From NCBI GenBank assembly GCA_965215825.1, contig CBDCEM010000002.1:620001-684000 (forward strand): a stretch of 64,000 bases of DNA. Reading direction: 5' to 3'. Shown here piece after piece: positions 25,554 through 40,500 of the stretch (the stretch's first letter is position 1; the number at the start of each line of letters is the position of its first letter). The notes below the pieces were generated by a model. It was not told where the DNA came from, made no database searches, and worked only from the letters and a program-made list of their open reading frames with translations. The translations under genes and the position numbers were made by a program. The stretch is from JAWPMT01 sp965215825 (lineage in GTDB: Bacteria > Bacteroidota > Bacteroidia > Cytophagales > Cyclobacteriaceae).

Positions 25554-28500
25554 TCACCCCCGGTTAATCATGACCCTGTAGGTGATGATGGTGGGTTCTG
25601 TACTCTCGGGATCGTAGAATCGGATCAGGTATACGCCTGTCTCCAACAACCCTACTTCCATCTGCATCGTCTGATTGAAGCCCTTCTTCACTTCTTCCTC
25701 ATGGATCACACGGCCCTGCAACGTCAGCACCTGCACCCGCACCTGATCACTCATCAACTTCGCATACCGAATGTTCAACACCTCACTCGCCGGGTTCGGA
25801 TAAATGTCCAAATCCTTGAAGTACTGACGATAGAAGCCTAACGCCTCTACCAACTCTACCGCAATACCCGCTTCCGTTACCGTCGCCTCAAGCGTGAACT
25901 CATTGTCCTCTATACCGCCAGCGCCCACCGTAAACTCGATGAACGTATTCGGATCCATCGGAATACCCGGATACTCAATGTTCAGCCTGTACGTATCGTC
26001 CGGTAAGTTCTCAAACGTCACCCGACCCTGATCATCCGTCTCCTTGTATACCACCAATTCAAACTCGTCATCATTCTCACCACGACCACCGCCTGCTCTT
26101 CTTCTCCTGCGCAACGAACAGCCCGCACGCTTTACTTTACGTCTCGCCTCTATCCGCTGGCCACCCTCCGTGTCATCGGCAAAGTCACTCTCTACCAACA
26201 GACCCACTACGCCCGTATTGTTAGGGTCTACTGGCAAGTCCGCCGGCCGCTGCTGCATAATCAATGTCTCCGATACCGCATCTCGTAACTCCAGCGTATC
26301 TGCATCCTCCCACAAGAAATCACTCCTGTAATACGTCGGCAACAAGTCCGGCAACGTCTCTGCCGTTACTCCTATCAGATAGTCGCCCAACACTACTTCC
26401 TCAAACGTGAACCCATTCGCCGTTACTGCCTCACTGTTCAAAGAGTCAAATCGATTCTGAGTCTCCAATATCTGCATCAACTGGCCAAACCCTTCCGCCA
26501 AATTAACCGTCGATCCACTCGCATCTACATATGTCGGAGTAAACATGATCGTGGTGGTCGCATTGATCGTCTGCGGATTGCTCTCATAGTTCTCCAGCTG
26601 GGGCAACAACAAGTTCGTCACCTCCAAAACATACGTCCCCATGTTCTCATACCGGATGTCTGTTATCGTATAGCTGCCTTCTGTCGCGCCATTTACCTTG
26701 ATCGGGTCTTTCTGCGCTGGGCCATCTAACCTCCACTGGTACTCATTGAACTCACCAGGCAAACTCAAGTCAATCGTATAGTTACTCCCCTTCGATATCC
26801 GCTCTTCTATACCTAAAGGTCCAAACAACGCCTGATCTCCATAAGTAAATGTCTGGATATCTATATTCGGCTCCAGATCTCCCGGGTCTAACGCATTACT
26901 GCTCACATTCAAATTCACCAACCCTGGCAAACTCGTCATCACCGGAATACCCGTCAATGCATTGCCTGACAGATTCACTGTCGTCAACCCTGCTATATCA
27001 TTAATGTCCGCTGGTAATTCTCCGGTCAGTTGACCCGTGCGGGTTCCTCCTGTCGACGATAGGTTCAGCGTCGTGACCCGGTTGTTTGCTACCGTTACGC
27101 CGCCCCAGTTCTGAATGTTCCCTATATCATCCCACGCCGGCGTAGGGCTCCAGTCTCCATCATTGCCGCCCGTCGCTGCCAATATATTCAACAACGCCTG
27201 GCCATCTCGCTCCAATGAACTCACCCGCAAAAACAAACGGGCCGTACTCAATTCCAAATCCGTCACAACACTGTTCGTCACCTTCGCATAGAAGATCCCC
27301 TCATCTGACTCTGTAATCGATGGTAGTGTAAACGATGAGCCACTGATCGTAACCCCCCCAAATGTTGTGATCTCCGTCTCTGAACCGTCCGATTCATCTA
27401 CCAATACCCATTGGTACATGTTGTTAGCTCCCGTTACCGTCCTGTCTGCTGTATAGCTCGCTCCTACTTCCTCTAACGCGCGCTCCTCTTCCAGTACTAT
27501 CCCCTGGTTATCATAATTCACCGTTGACGCTGCTGTCACCAAGGCCTCCAAATCCCCAAACTGCAACCTGTTGCCCGATACATCCAGTGTTTCCAATGAC
27601 GTCAAGGAGGTGAGGGTACCCATGCCCGTCAACTCATTGTTCGATACATTCAGATCCGTTACTTCACTCAAACCTTCCGCTATCGACCCTATACTTCCTA
27701 TCAGGTTGTTATCACTCAGGTTTACAGCCGTCACCCGCGTGGCGCCCATCGTTACGCCTTCCCACGTCCGCAACCTGCCACTCAGCCAATTGCTTCGTCT
27801 GGTCCAGTTCGGACCTTCCGTCGAATTGTAGATCGACACCAAAGCCAGTGAGTCTCGTCCTGTGCCTGGGTCCGTGGCCGTCAATACCGTCACCGTGTTC
27901 GAATAGTCTGAAATATCTCCTGAGGTATACTGTACTCGTACTCTGTAGTAGAACCTACTGTTATAATCCAGGGAACTGATCGTTGTGGTAAGGCTTCCTT
28001 CCGCATCAAAATCCTCATACACCGAGAAGAACAAACTGAAGTCTGACGTCTCACTCACGTCCAGCAAATACGTCGATACTCCCCCTTCCTGTGATTCCCA
28101 ACTTGCCGTAAAGCTGCCCGTCGTTACATCTGTCGCATCCAGGGCCGTCGTTGCGGCAGGTAAGATCCGTAACTCGTCTGTTGTAACATCAGTTCCTGTC
28201 AGGTTCGACAGGTTCGTCGCGGCAGCAATCACATCATAAGTCCCTACATCCAAGACTGGGAACGTTCCCGACGCAAGTGTCCAGGTCCCATCGCCATTGT
28301 TTGTGCCTGAATAGGTTTGGCCATCTACCGTGATCTCTATCGACGCATCATTGTCGTCAATCGTTCCCGTCAACTCAGGACTCCTGTCCAAACTCTCTGT
28401 TAATTCGATCGTTATCGTTGGTGCTACTGCCCCAGATTGGTCGATCACCAATTCTTCCGTCGTGCCATCTACGCCTGCATTGCCAAAAGCATCTGTGATC

Positions 28501-31500
28501 GTTACTACAACTTCATAGGTGCCTGCAACAAGATCAGTTATCGTACCCGCTGCCAACACCCACGTACCATCTCCATTGTCCGTGCCTGTGTAGTCCGTGT
28601 CATTTACATTCACTACAATGCTCGCTATTCCATTCGCTTCCGTATACGTTCCTGTAATTTCCGGACTCACTATGGAGGTCGTTTGGCTTGTCACCGTAAC
28701 TACAGGAGCTGTCGCATCCACCACTAACTCATCTGTTGTGCCATCTACTCCCGCGTTGCCTGCTCCATCAGTTGCTGTAACCAACACATCATATGTGCCA
28801 TCTGACAAGGCTGTTATCGTACCTCCTGCCAACGTCCAGGTGCCATCGCCATTGTTCGTGCCTCCATACGTATTGCCATCTACGGTCACATCTATCGTCG
28901 CCCCTGTATCGTCAACCGTTCCCGTCAGTTCCGGTGAGTTATTATTTGTGTTCAAACTCGTGATCGTCACCACCGGAACAATCTCATCTGCATCCGTTAC
29001 CGTGATCGTAATCGACGCATCCGCCGTATTACCGGATGCATCTGTGGCCGTAATCGTTACTTCATACACGTTATCCGTATCCGTATCCGTAGGTAACTCA
29101 AAATCAGGGGCTGTATCAAAGGTCAACTCTCCGCCTGTCCCAATACTGAACAACGAGGCATCATCGCCTGAGCTCACCGTCCATGTTACCGTCTCATCTG
29201 CTGTATACGTCTCCACTGTCGTGATATTCTCCTCTACTGAGGGGGTTAGGGTGCCACTGATCACTGGTGATATTTCATCCGCATCCGTCACCGTAACGGT
29301 TACCGCCAAATCTGCTGTATTTCCTGCTGCGTCTGTCGCTGTTACCGTCAATTCATAGTTGTTATCTGTATCTGCGTCTGTTGGTGCTTCAAAATCAGGA
29401 GCCGTACTGAAACTCAAAGACCCATCCGACGCTATACTAAATAGCGACACATCCGCACCCGAACTCACACTCCACGTTACCGTCTCATCTGCTGCATACG
29501 TTTCTACTACCGTCGTATTCTCTGCTACACTTGGGGTAGAACTTCCCGAAGTGATGCTCGGATCAATCTCATCCGCATCCGTTACCGTTACCGTCACCGA
29601 CAGATCCGTCATATTGCCTGCTACATCTGTGGCAGTAATACTTATTTCGTAATTGTTGTCTGTATCCGAATCTCCAGGGTTCTCAAAGTCAGGAGCTGCA
29701 TTGAAGGTCAATACGCCTGTCGAGCCATCTATATCAAACAACAAACCATCTGTGCCCGTCATTGACCAGAATACTGTCTCGTCTGCTACGTAGGTCTCTA
29801 CAGCTGTTGTATTCTCTTCTACAACTGGGGTCGCACTTCCTGAGGTAATTGTCGGGGCGATCTCGTCAGCATCCGTTACCGTAACAGTTACAGCAAGGTC
29901 AGCTGTATTGCTCGATGCATCTGTTGCCGTCACTGTAACATCGTAATTATTATCTACATCCGAATCCCCAGGTGTCTCAAAATCAGGTGCCGCGTTAAAA
30001 GTCAGAACTCCCGTGGATCCATCGATGCCAAACAACGACGCATCTGTCCCCGATATCGTCCACGTTACTGTCTCATCCGCAACATAGGTCTCCACAGCCG
30101 TCGTGTTCTCCAAAACCGATGGTGTCGCACTGCCTGAGGTGATCGATGGATTTGTCACATCGTCTACGGTCACTGTTACTTGAACTGCAGTGGAACTTTC
30201 GGCTCCATCATCATCTCTGGCCGTCACTGTAAAGGCATTTACCGTACCAACTCCTGACGCGGGAGTCCAAGAGGCACTGTTTGACGCATCAATGGCTTCA
30301 TTGGTCCCAGCAGCATAGGCACTTCCATTGATCAGTAATGTTCCCGAAGTAACTGCCTGAACCACGAAGGCATCAACAGTTCCGTCACTGTCACTTTCAT
30401 CTCCCTGTGCTGCAATTTCTGCGAAGGTTATTTCAACAGCAGTTAATTCCGTGGTTACATCCACCACATCAGCCATCGTTGTTAAAGTTGGTGCTACGTT
30501 CGCTGCTTCCGTTGTAAAGTTGAGGGTTGCATTTCCACTGATTCCAGCATAAGCATTTCCACTAAGGTCCTCAATGGCCGTTGCATCAATCTCTATGTAG
30601 TAACTGGTTGAATTGGCCAGGTCCGTACCAGGAGCTATGGTCAGCGTAGCGCCTGATATGCTTGCTATATCTGAGGTTGCCGTGGGGTTTGTTGCATCAA
30701 TCGACACTACATCCACATCATCGCTGAGTTGACGTATAACAATAACCCCTGTCCCAAATTGAATGTCCTCATCAAATGTGAGTGTAAGGTCATTACTCAC
30801 CACAACATCCGTATCTTCATCAGAGGGAGTTGCAGTACTTAAAGTTGGCGCCGTGGTATCATCGAATGTCAATGATACCTGTCCTGTTGCAGGTGCATCA
30901 TATGCAATTAACCAGCTTCCTGCTGGATAATTTACGGTTGTAAAGGTTCCGGAAATTGCATCAGCGTCAATGATGATGAATTCATCTCCCTCTGTAGGCG
31001 TGAAGCCAAGTACGATATCTAATGTACCACTCAATGTTGCCGTGCCACTATTCACTTGAACTTGATCATAGTCTGTGCAAACAGTCGTGCCATCCAATTC
31101 AATTTCGAGTGTTCCTGAATTCGTATAATTACCATTGATCACAGTACATCCTGGTGAGGCACCAGGTGCATGAGTACCTCCCGACGCTACTTCCACATTA
31201 CCTGTGACTGTGCCATTCATTTTAAAATTCGAGCCACTTAAAATACGGAGAGGGTTAGTTCCGCTAAACGTCAGGTCACTGCTGACAGTTAATTCCCCGT
31301 AGTTCAAAAACTCAGCATCATTAGCTACTATTAAATCTTCTGTCAGATTCAGCGTACCATAATTAAACAATCGGCCTGTTCCGGTAATCTCGGCTCCTGA
31401 ACCATCTACTGTAAGATTCAAGGTAGAACCATCCGTTACCACCATGTCCGTATTCTGAACAGAGAACAACCCAGTGCTGCCCGTGAGATCCGCATTTACT

Positions 31501-34500
31501 CCACCGGTAAAGAAGAGAGGAGCAGTTTGCGGGACGGAGAAATCCGGCGCACTACCTCCACAATAATTATTTGGATCACGTGGATCAGGACCCATGGATC
31601 CTTCGAAGAAGTTACCATTCAAACAATCTGAAATGTTACTCGTGACCCAATCCGATGCTCCACTGAAGTCGAAATTCATCAACGTTCCGTCGTTTCCATT
31701 TGGCGTCAGGTCATCAAGTAGGGTTCCTGAAGTCTCATTGAAGTTGAAAAAACCATCAAGGTTAGGGCCGGTAGATATTTCCTGATTTGCACTTTCAATA
31801 ATCTGAGAATGGGTCCGTGCTTCAGACCAAATCCTGAAATCATCCATCTGCCCACTATAGTAGGATCCTCCATCTCTCGGATTGTATCCAAAGACCGTGG
31901 TTTGTACCGCATAAGAGGTCACTGTGGTTGAGCTATTTGCTTCAAGGATTCCGTCTACATACACTTCATAGTCTCCGGTAGATTTTCTAACGGCCGCCAC
32001 ATGGTGCCAGGATCCATCATTTAATGTGGTTGTTGAGTTTATTTTAGGGCCTGCAAGTGTTCCAGGATAAAACTCTAATAATCCAGCATCCGTAATTCCC
32101 AACCAATACACATTGGTAAAGTCCGCAGCGCGGTTAGTCATTAATACGCCATAGGTGCTGGCAGAGGTATTCACCCAACCTTCAATGGTCACGTCCCCTG
32201 TACCTGAGATCAGATCTGTGGGGAGATTTACAAAATCATTCACGCCATCAAAGCTCAAAGCATTTTGAACAGGACCGTTTTGCAAAGTAAAGGTGGCACT
32301 GGAAGCCAAACCGGCATCAGTTTCATCGCTTTCTTCCGATATACCGAAATTATTGTCAACCATCGGTTGATCCAAACCAAAGGTCACGTTATTTTGAGCT
32401 CCAGGGGCAATATCTCCAGCGATGTACCAATAAACCGTGCTTCCATCCGCGTAAGCGCTATTAAAGAATATTCCTACGCTGCCATCAGGTACTTGCGGTG
32501 CCTGCCCTGTAATGAAACCACTGGCTCCAGTGGGAGTAATAGGTGTAGCCGTAGCAAAATTATCAGCTCCTACACTTTCGTAGAATCGTAACTGGCTGAA
32601 ATCTGATTCGGCATAGGTTCCATTTGGTGTTAAGAAAAACCCAACCATAGTAGCGGTTCCGCCACTTACATCCATTCTCATCTGATAGAGTAGATTGTTT
32701 GTAGAACCAGCGGTCAAATTTCCTCCAGGCACTGCTACTGTAGTAAACGTAAGGCCTGTTGGCGGTGCTGCGGTAGTAAATGATCCTGATAACACACTGG
32801 ATCGGTTGCCTGCAGCATCTTCCCCTACCACGTAAACATAGTAAAGCGTACTTGCGACAAGGGCGGGATCTGAAAATCCAGGGTTACCTATTCCTAAGTC
32901 CTGACTTCCAGCAGGTGCGTCTGTTCTAACACCTTCGTTATCCGTATTCGTATTTCCTGTTTCATCCTGACCATCTATGATCTGTTGAGCCGTAGGTGGC
33001 GTCATTGATTGCGTAACGACATAATACAGGTCCGCTTGTTCATCAGAATCAAACCCAAGATCAAAATTGGTTGCTTCTATATTGTTGAATGCGATATTTG
33101 ATAAAACCGGAGGAGTGGCATCGGGTAATGGTGCACCCAATACCGGACCAGTGGTAACCCAATCGGACCCCACGTCCATCAGTTCCAGGGTTCCATTATG
33201 ACTATTAGTTCCGGCATCAATTGCAGTAGTAGTACCTAGGTCCGCACTGAAATCATGATACGAAACCAATCCTGTTTCAGTACCATGTAGCGCAAATTGA
33301 TAATGTGTATTGATCTCTGAACCAGCTCTTACGATATTCCAGATTCGAACCTCATCAATCTGGCCATCAAAGAAGTCATCAATCGGTGAATTGGCTCTCG
33401 CCGCTATGTAAGTATTGGTGGTTCCGGCAGTTAACCCTCCAGAATAGGTGCTGTTCCCCTGTGCTGTGCCGTTCACATAGAATTGAATGGTTGTACCATC
33501 CCAGCTCACCGCCACATGTTGCCAAACTCCTGTGCTTAATACAGCATTATTGGAGAAGCTTACTTCCGGCAAGCCCCCATTGCCTAAACGCAAACCTAAT
33601 CGACTTCCTGCGTCGACATAGAAATCATATCCAAATGCATCACTACCATTAAACGAGTAATTGCTAATGATAGATCCCGCCATCACATCCGGATAAATCC
33701 ATGCCTCCAATGTGAACGGAGCTCCCGCAAATTTTAATTCAGTAACTGAACCCAGGGATACCCGATCGTCTGTTCCATCGAAATCCAAGGCATCATTTGG
33801 CGCATTCAATGTCGTGAACTCAGAAAGTGTAACCGTTCCCTGAATATTTGGTGTTGCTGCATTGTCCTGAGATGCGGAATAGAGATCATAACTCGTCAAA
33901 CTGGTCAGACCTGTAAGGTTCAGGTTAAACGTAGTTGACCCACTAGTTACATTCACTGATCCAGAAGTCAACTCTCCGGTTCCTCCACTTCCCGTGCCAT
34001 TTAAGACCTCCGTAACCGTTGGTGCAGTTGCACCATCTGAAACCAGCACATAATAGAAGGTTCCTGGCTCGTGTAACTGAATGTCATAATCAGCTGTGTT
34101 TGATGTGACGCCCGTAAGCAGAGGATATCCCGTAATGGTAACAGGAGGAATAACATCCGTATCGAAGGCTGTACTTGCGATAAATGCTGACGCTCCATTC
34201 ACCGTAAGGTTGTTAGAGCCTTCCAAATCAGTTACAGGACCCGCGTTTGTATTGAAGTCATAGGAAGCCACCAACCCAAATTCACCGCTGAGTGATGTTT
34301 GATAGGCAAAACTTGCGATTTGTTCACGCAATCGAACTGTATTCCAGAGGCGTACCTCATCCACTTCCCCATCGATGAAAGCAGATTGGTCAATTTTAGC
34401 ACCAATATGCAATGGTCCATCTGCCGTATTCAAGGCAATCGCCTGATTACTGGTTGGGGTTTCTTCGCCATCCACATATGTTCTAACGTTGGCTCCATCA

Positions 34501-37500
34501 TAAGTGACCGCCAAATGATGCCAATCATTATCAGAGAAGACATATCCTGTATTATAATCCGCGAGCTCACCATAGAAGTACAGATCATCGTTGTTCAGGA
34601 AGAATCCAAATGCCCGCCCTGTACTTAAGTTTCCAAAGTTCACAGGGTGGGTAATACCTGTGTTATTGGTGCCGTTGCGATACCAGAATTCAAGTGTTTT
34701 AGGTGAATTTGAAGCCAGTGATGGGTCAACATTTCCACTGACAGCATAAGTATTTGTGGTTCCATCAAAAGAAATCGCATTTTCAAGTGGACCATTTACC
34801 GTAAAGTCTGCATCACTCTCATCTGACAAGGCTTGTGTCGTATTCAGGATCTGTACTCGAATCTGGCTGCCTACATGACTTGCTGTTGGTGTCCATGAAT
34901 ACGTGTTAGTCGGATAGGTACTGAACGCGCCATCATTTAGCATGATCGGATACGTCGATCCACCATCCGTACTTAAGCGAATCTCAATCAACTCGGAATC
35001 CGGGAAGCCACCGAAGTTCCACATGATATCATATGCCACACCTTCAGTCAGTGTCTCTCCTCCATTGGGTTGGGTTACGGTGATACTTGGAGCACCATTT
35101 ACCGTAAAGTCTGCGTCACTCTCATCTGATAGGGCTTGTGTCGTATTCAGGATCTGTACTCGAATCTGGCTGCCTACATGACTTGCTGTTGGTGTCCATG
35201 AATACGTGTTAGTCGGATAGGTACTGAACGCGCCATCATTTAGCATGATCGGATACGTCGATCCACCATCCGTACTTAAGCGAATCTCAATCAACTCGGA
35301 ATCCGGGAAGCCACTGAAATTCCACATGATATCATATGCCACACCTTCAGTCAAGGTCTCTCCTCCATTGGGCTGAGTTACGGTTATGCTTGGGGCACCA
35401 TTTACCGTGAAATCCCCATCACTCTCATCTGACAAGGCTTGTGTCGTATTCAGGATCTGTACTCGAATCTGGCTGCCTACATGACTTGCTGTTGGTGTCC
35501 ATGAATATGTGTTCGTCGGATAGGTACTGAACGCACCATCATTTAACATGATCGGATATGTCGATCCTCCATCCGTACTTAAGCGAATCTCGATCAATTC
35601 TGAATCCGGGAAGCCACTGAAGTTCCACATGATGTCATATGCCACACCTTCAGTCAAGGTCTCGCCTCCATTGGGCTGAGTTACGGTTATGCTTGGGGCA
35701 CCATTTACCGTGAAATCCCCATCACTCTCATCTGACAAGGCTTGTGTCGTATTCAGGATCTGTACTCGAATCTGGCTGCCCACATGACTTGCTGTTGGTG
35801 TCCATGAATACGTGTTCGTCGGATAGGTACTGAACGCGCCATCATTTAGCATGATTGGATAAGTCGAGCCACCATCCGTACTTAAGCGAATCTCGATCAA
35901 TTCTGAATTCGGGAAGCCACCGAAGTTCCACATGATGTCATATGCCACACCTTCAGTCAGTGTCTCTCCTCCATTGGGTTGGGTTACGGTGATACTTGGA
36001 GCACCATTTACCGTAAAGTCTGCGTCACTCTCATCTGATAGGGCTTGTGTCGTATTCAGGATCTGTACTCGAATCTGGCTGCCTACATGACTTGCTGTTG
36101 GTGTCCATGAATACGTGTTCGTCGGATAAGTACTGAACGCGCCATCATTTAACATGATCGGATACGTCGAGCCGCCATCCGTACTCAATCGAATCTCGAT
36201 CAACTCGGAATCCGGGAAGCCACCGAAGTTCCACATGATGTCATATGCCACACCTTCAGTCAGTGTCTCTCCTCCATTGGGTTGGGTTACGGTTATGCTT
36301 GGAGCGCCATTTACCGTGAAATCCCCATCACTCTCATCTGACAAGGCTTGTGTCGTATTCAGAATCTGTACTCGAATCTGGCTGCCCACATGACTTGCCG
36401 TTGGTGTCCATGAATATGTGTTCGTCGGATAGGTACTGAACGTACCATCATTTAACATGATTGGATATGTCGATCCACCATCCGTACTTAAGCGAATCTC
36501 AATCAACTCCGAATCCGGGAATCCACTGAAATTCCACATGATGTCATATGCCACACCTTCCGTCAGGGTCTCTCCACCATTGGGTTGGGTTACGGTTATG
36601 CTTGGGGCACCATTTACCGTAAAGTCAGCATCACTCTCATCTGATAGGGCTTGTGTCGTATTCAGAATCTGTACTCGAATCTGGCTGCCCACATGACTTG
36701 CTGTTGGTGTCCATGAATACGTGTTCGTCGGATAGGTACTGAACGCGCCATCATTTAGCATAATCGGATATGTAGAGCCGCCATCCGTACTTAAGCGAAT
36801 CTCAATCAACTCCGAATCCGGGAAGCCACTGAAATTCCACATGATGTCATATGCCACACCTTCGGTCAGTGTCTCTCCTCCATTGGGCTGAGTTACGGTT
36901 ATGCTTGGGGCACCATTTACCGTGAAATCCCCATCACTCTCATCTGACAAGGCTTGTGTCGTATTCAGAATCTGTACACGAATCTGGCTACCCACATGGC
37001 TCGCTGTTGGTGTCCATGAATACGTGTTCGTCGGATAGGTACTGAACGCGCCATCATTTAACATGATCGGATACGTCGATCCACCATCCGTGCTTAAGCG
37101 AATCTCGATCAATTCTGAATCCGGGAAGCCACTGAAGTTCCACATGATGTCATATGCCACACCTTCAGTCAGTGTCTCTCCTCCATTGGGCTGAGTTACG
37201 GTTATGCTTGGGGCACCGATCTGGAAGTTATCTCCCGCTGCCAATCCAGATTCTGTCGCGTTGTAGCTATCGGTGAAGAATAAATTACCGCCAGAGGAAG
37301 GTAGATTTACATTGAAGTTATTTCCTGTGGACGCTCCTGATCCAATATCAGCGGTTACCCAGAAATATGTGGTAGTTCCGGGATTGAAGGTCTCCGTGAA
37401 AATGAAGGCTATGTCCCCATTCCCGGGGTTGTTCGTGGGGTCGTAATCGGAATTAGATCCCAGGGTTGTTGATGAACCAAAATCATTGATTGAATTACGA

Positions 37501-40500
37501 TGAAGGGTGAATCCACCTGTTTCAAAATCAGAAGCAGTGAATGTCCCTCCGAAGAAGAACAAAAATCCCTGAGACGTAGCATTGGCCGTGGCTACATCCA
37601 TTTGGAAGCTATAAATGATATTGTCTGTTGAAGGAATACTCAGTGACGAGCCAGGGGCCGATAAGGTAGTAAATGTTATATCGGCAGGTAAAAGTGTTGT
37701 AAAGGAAGTGGTTAAGACCTCAGACTGATTTCCACCGCCATCATCCGCGACTACATATAAATAGTACGGTGTATTACTTAACAAGTCATTACCATTGGTA
37801 TTGTTTGTGTCTCCCCATCCACCAAATGTCCAATCCTGAGCAGCCAATCCCGTGTAATCATTGTAATTAAATGCCGTCGTTCCAGTATGATCCTGACCTG
37901 CGATAATTTGGGTAGCAGAAGGTACCATGTTGGACGTGGTAATGACATAATAAATCGCCGCAGGCTGATCAAGCGTAATGTTAGTTACATCAACATCATT
38001 TGCATTTATATCCAATTCAAGTTTGTGAAGATTAATCGTAGGAGCGGCATCTAAACCCGACCCGTTTGTGGACCAGGTAGCACCACTGATCGTTCCATTA
38101 CTTGCATTCGAAGTTTGATCAAATAGTGTAGACCCTGAACCGGTACTAAAATCATAATAAGCCACCAGACCAGATTCGGAACCTGTAAGTTCATTATCGT
38201 AATTGGCAACTACATCTATCTCATTCCTTGACGTATTCCAAATCCTTAATTCATCTATAATACCCGGGAAAGTATGGTCATCCATCGAGGAAGCATAATG
38301 CCAACCTCCAATGTACAATGGCTCCGAATTAGAGAAGCTTCCTATTTCACCAGTAGCTCCTGTAAAATTCTTTGTCGTCGCCACAGGAGAACCATTAATA
38401 TACCATTGTCCGGAGTGAGCATTTGCATCATAAACAAATGAAGCATGCACCATGTCATTAAGAGCGAGGCCGTAACTGGTTGGTGAATAATACTCCACGT
38501 CTGTACCGTCGGCCAAAGTTGCAAGTAGGTTATATCCGCCCCATGGATGTGTGCTGTGCAATACACTTACTTGATAACCCGTGGTAAAGTCACCATTGCT
38601 GATCGACTCTTTCTTCCGTACTATTCTTCTAGCGTCACTTGCATAATCCGCCGATCTTTCCACATAAAACTCAATTGTAAAGTCACCATTTACATCCTGA
38701 TGTGAACCATGAGGAACCGTCACAATATCATCTAAACCATCAAAACTTAAGGCATAATCCGGATTCACGAAATCGTCAGCGATCGTGTAATAACCATCTC
38801 CTATTCCAAGTGCATTCCCTGTAAAGCTTACGGTATTTCCATTAATGACTTCCACATCACTAAACAGCGTATAGTCTCCCGAATTTGTGGAACGATATAT
38901 CAGGGCATAATTCGCAGCTTCTCTGGTTAGGCCTGCTTCATCAAAATCGAAAGTAATGGTAGCATCTCCACCATTTGAAGAAACATCCGTCACCTCAATG
39001 TACCAGGAACGTGCCCATCTATTGGTGTACCCTACGGGTAAATCCGTTTGAACCTTACCATGGGTGGTTCCATCATGACCCATGAGCATATAATCACCGG
39101 CATCATTTAAGAAGGCTACATCTGATAAAGTAGCCGCTCCGGAGTTGCCTTCTGAATCAGATCCATCAGCCTCCCTGCCTATTCCTACTACTTCAAAGTC
39201 AAAGTCTCCATTTACATTATCATCCCCTGCATAAAGGTCTCCTGTAATAGGGGCATTATACTTTGCTGACAGGTAATTAGTGACAATATTTCTGGCCGCA
39301 TTATTCAACGGAGATGAGAACACGATTACCTCACTTACATCCGCATTTTCATAATGTCCTGCCGCGTTATATCGACCAATATTTATTTTGTTAAGTTCTG
39401 ATATAGTGTAAGAGGCACCAGTCAAGGTGAAAAGATCCGTGGTTTCTCCATTCACTTGAAGTTCCGACGCATCTGCCCCTTGATCCACACCAAAGTACGT
39501 TCTGAAAATACCGGGCTCAGGCGTCGTATAATCGTAGCTGGCAAACGCAAGTATCGTACCCGAGGTGTTGATATTTCCAACAAAATTTGTAGCCATCGGA
39601 CCCTGGACTTGAGTTGCATAAGTACCAAAGTGATAACCATTATCCGGATTACTGAATAATATTCCAGCTGGTGTATATTGATTAATCTGACCTACAATAA
39701 ATATTTCTGGTGTCGCACCTGCAGATTGTGACATGGCCGTATTTTCCATCCATTGGTCCGTACCATTGAATGATATCGCGGGTAAGCCGTTCAATAGAGA
39801 AGTTATATATGTCGGAGGCGTACTGGCACTCAAGTCATTGGAATATCCGGATTGATCCATCCAACTTGTCACATTAGCCCCATTCGTGGTTGTGTTGGTT
39901 CCTATTCCTGCATCTACCCATAAGGTCAATTCGGTAGTTCCATCCGTTTCTCCTACACCTCCAGGTCCGGTTGTTCCAACCAGTTCTGCGGATTGCACCG
40001 TAAAGTCTCCATCACTCTCATCTGACAAGGCTTGTGTCGTATTCAGGATCTGTACACGAATCTGGCTGCCTACATGGCTTGCTGTTGGTGTCCATGAATA
40101 CGTGTTCGTCGGATAGGTACTGAACGCACCATCATTCAACATGATCGGATATGATATGCCACCATCTGTACTCAAACGAATCTCTATTAATTCCGAATCA
40201 GGGAAACCACTGAAGGTCCACATGATGTCGTAAGAAACTCCTTCTGTCAAGGTCTCGCCTCCATTCGGCTGTGTTACCGTGATTATTGGTGTTTCCGTTT
40301 GACCCGTACCAAATTCAGACAGGCCATTGGTTATGTCATCGACGATAGCCGTGTAAGTCAAACTGGCATTAATAGCAGAGGAATGAGACCAGGCATTACT
40401 TGTTACGGTTGCTGAAGCAACAAATGTTTTACCCTGATCATCAAGGCAAGAAGCGTCAACCTCGTAGATATGTACCGTACTGCCATCTCCGGCTGATGAT

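Noticed and set aside
28330..29652. Long open frames on the plus strand opposite the cadherin/Ig repeats of the giant gene
   Set aside because: Their products are low-complexity Val/Ser/Pro-rich repeats that mirror the repetitive codons of the minus-strand gene, and they follow its repeat period. They are antisense shadows.
34791..37214. CRISPR-like or satellite array
   Set aside because: Units are 303 bp, contiguous, without spacers, and keep one coding frame; they are protein repeats.
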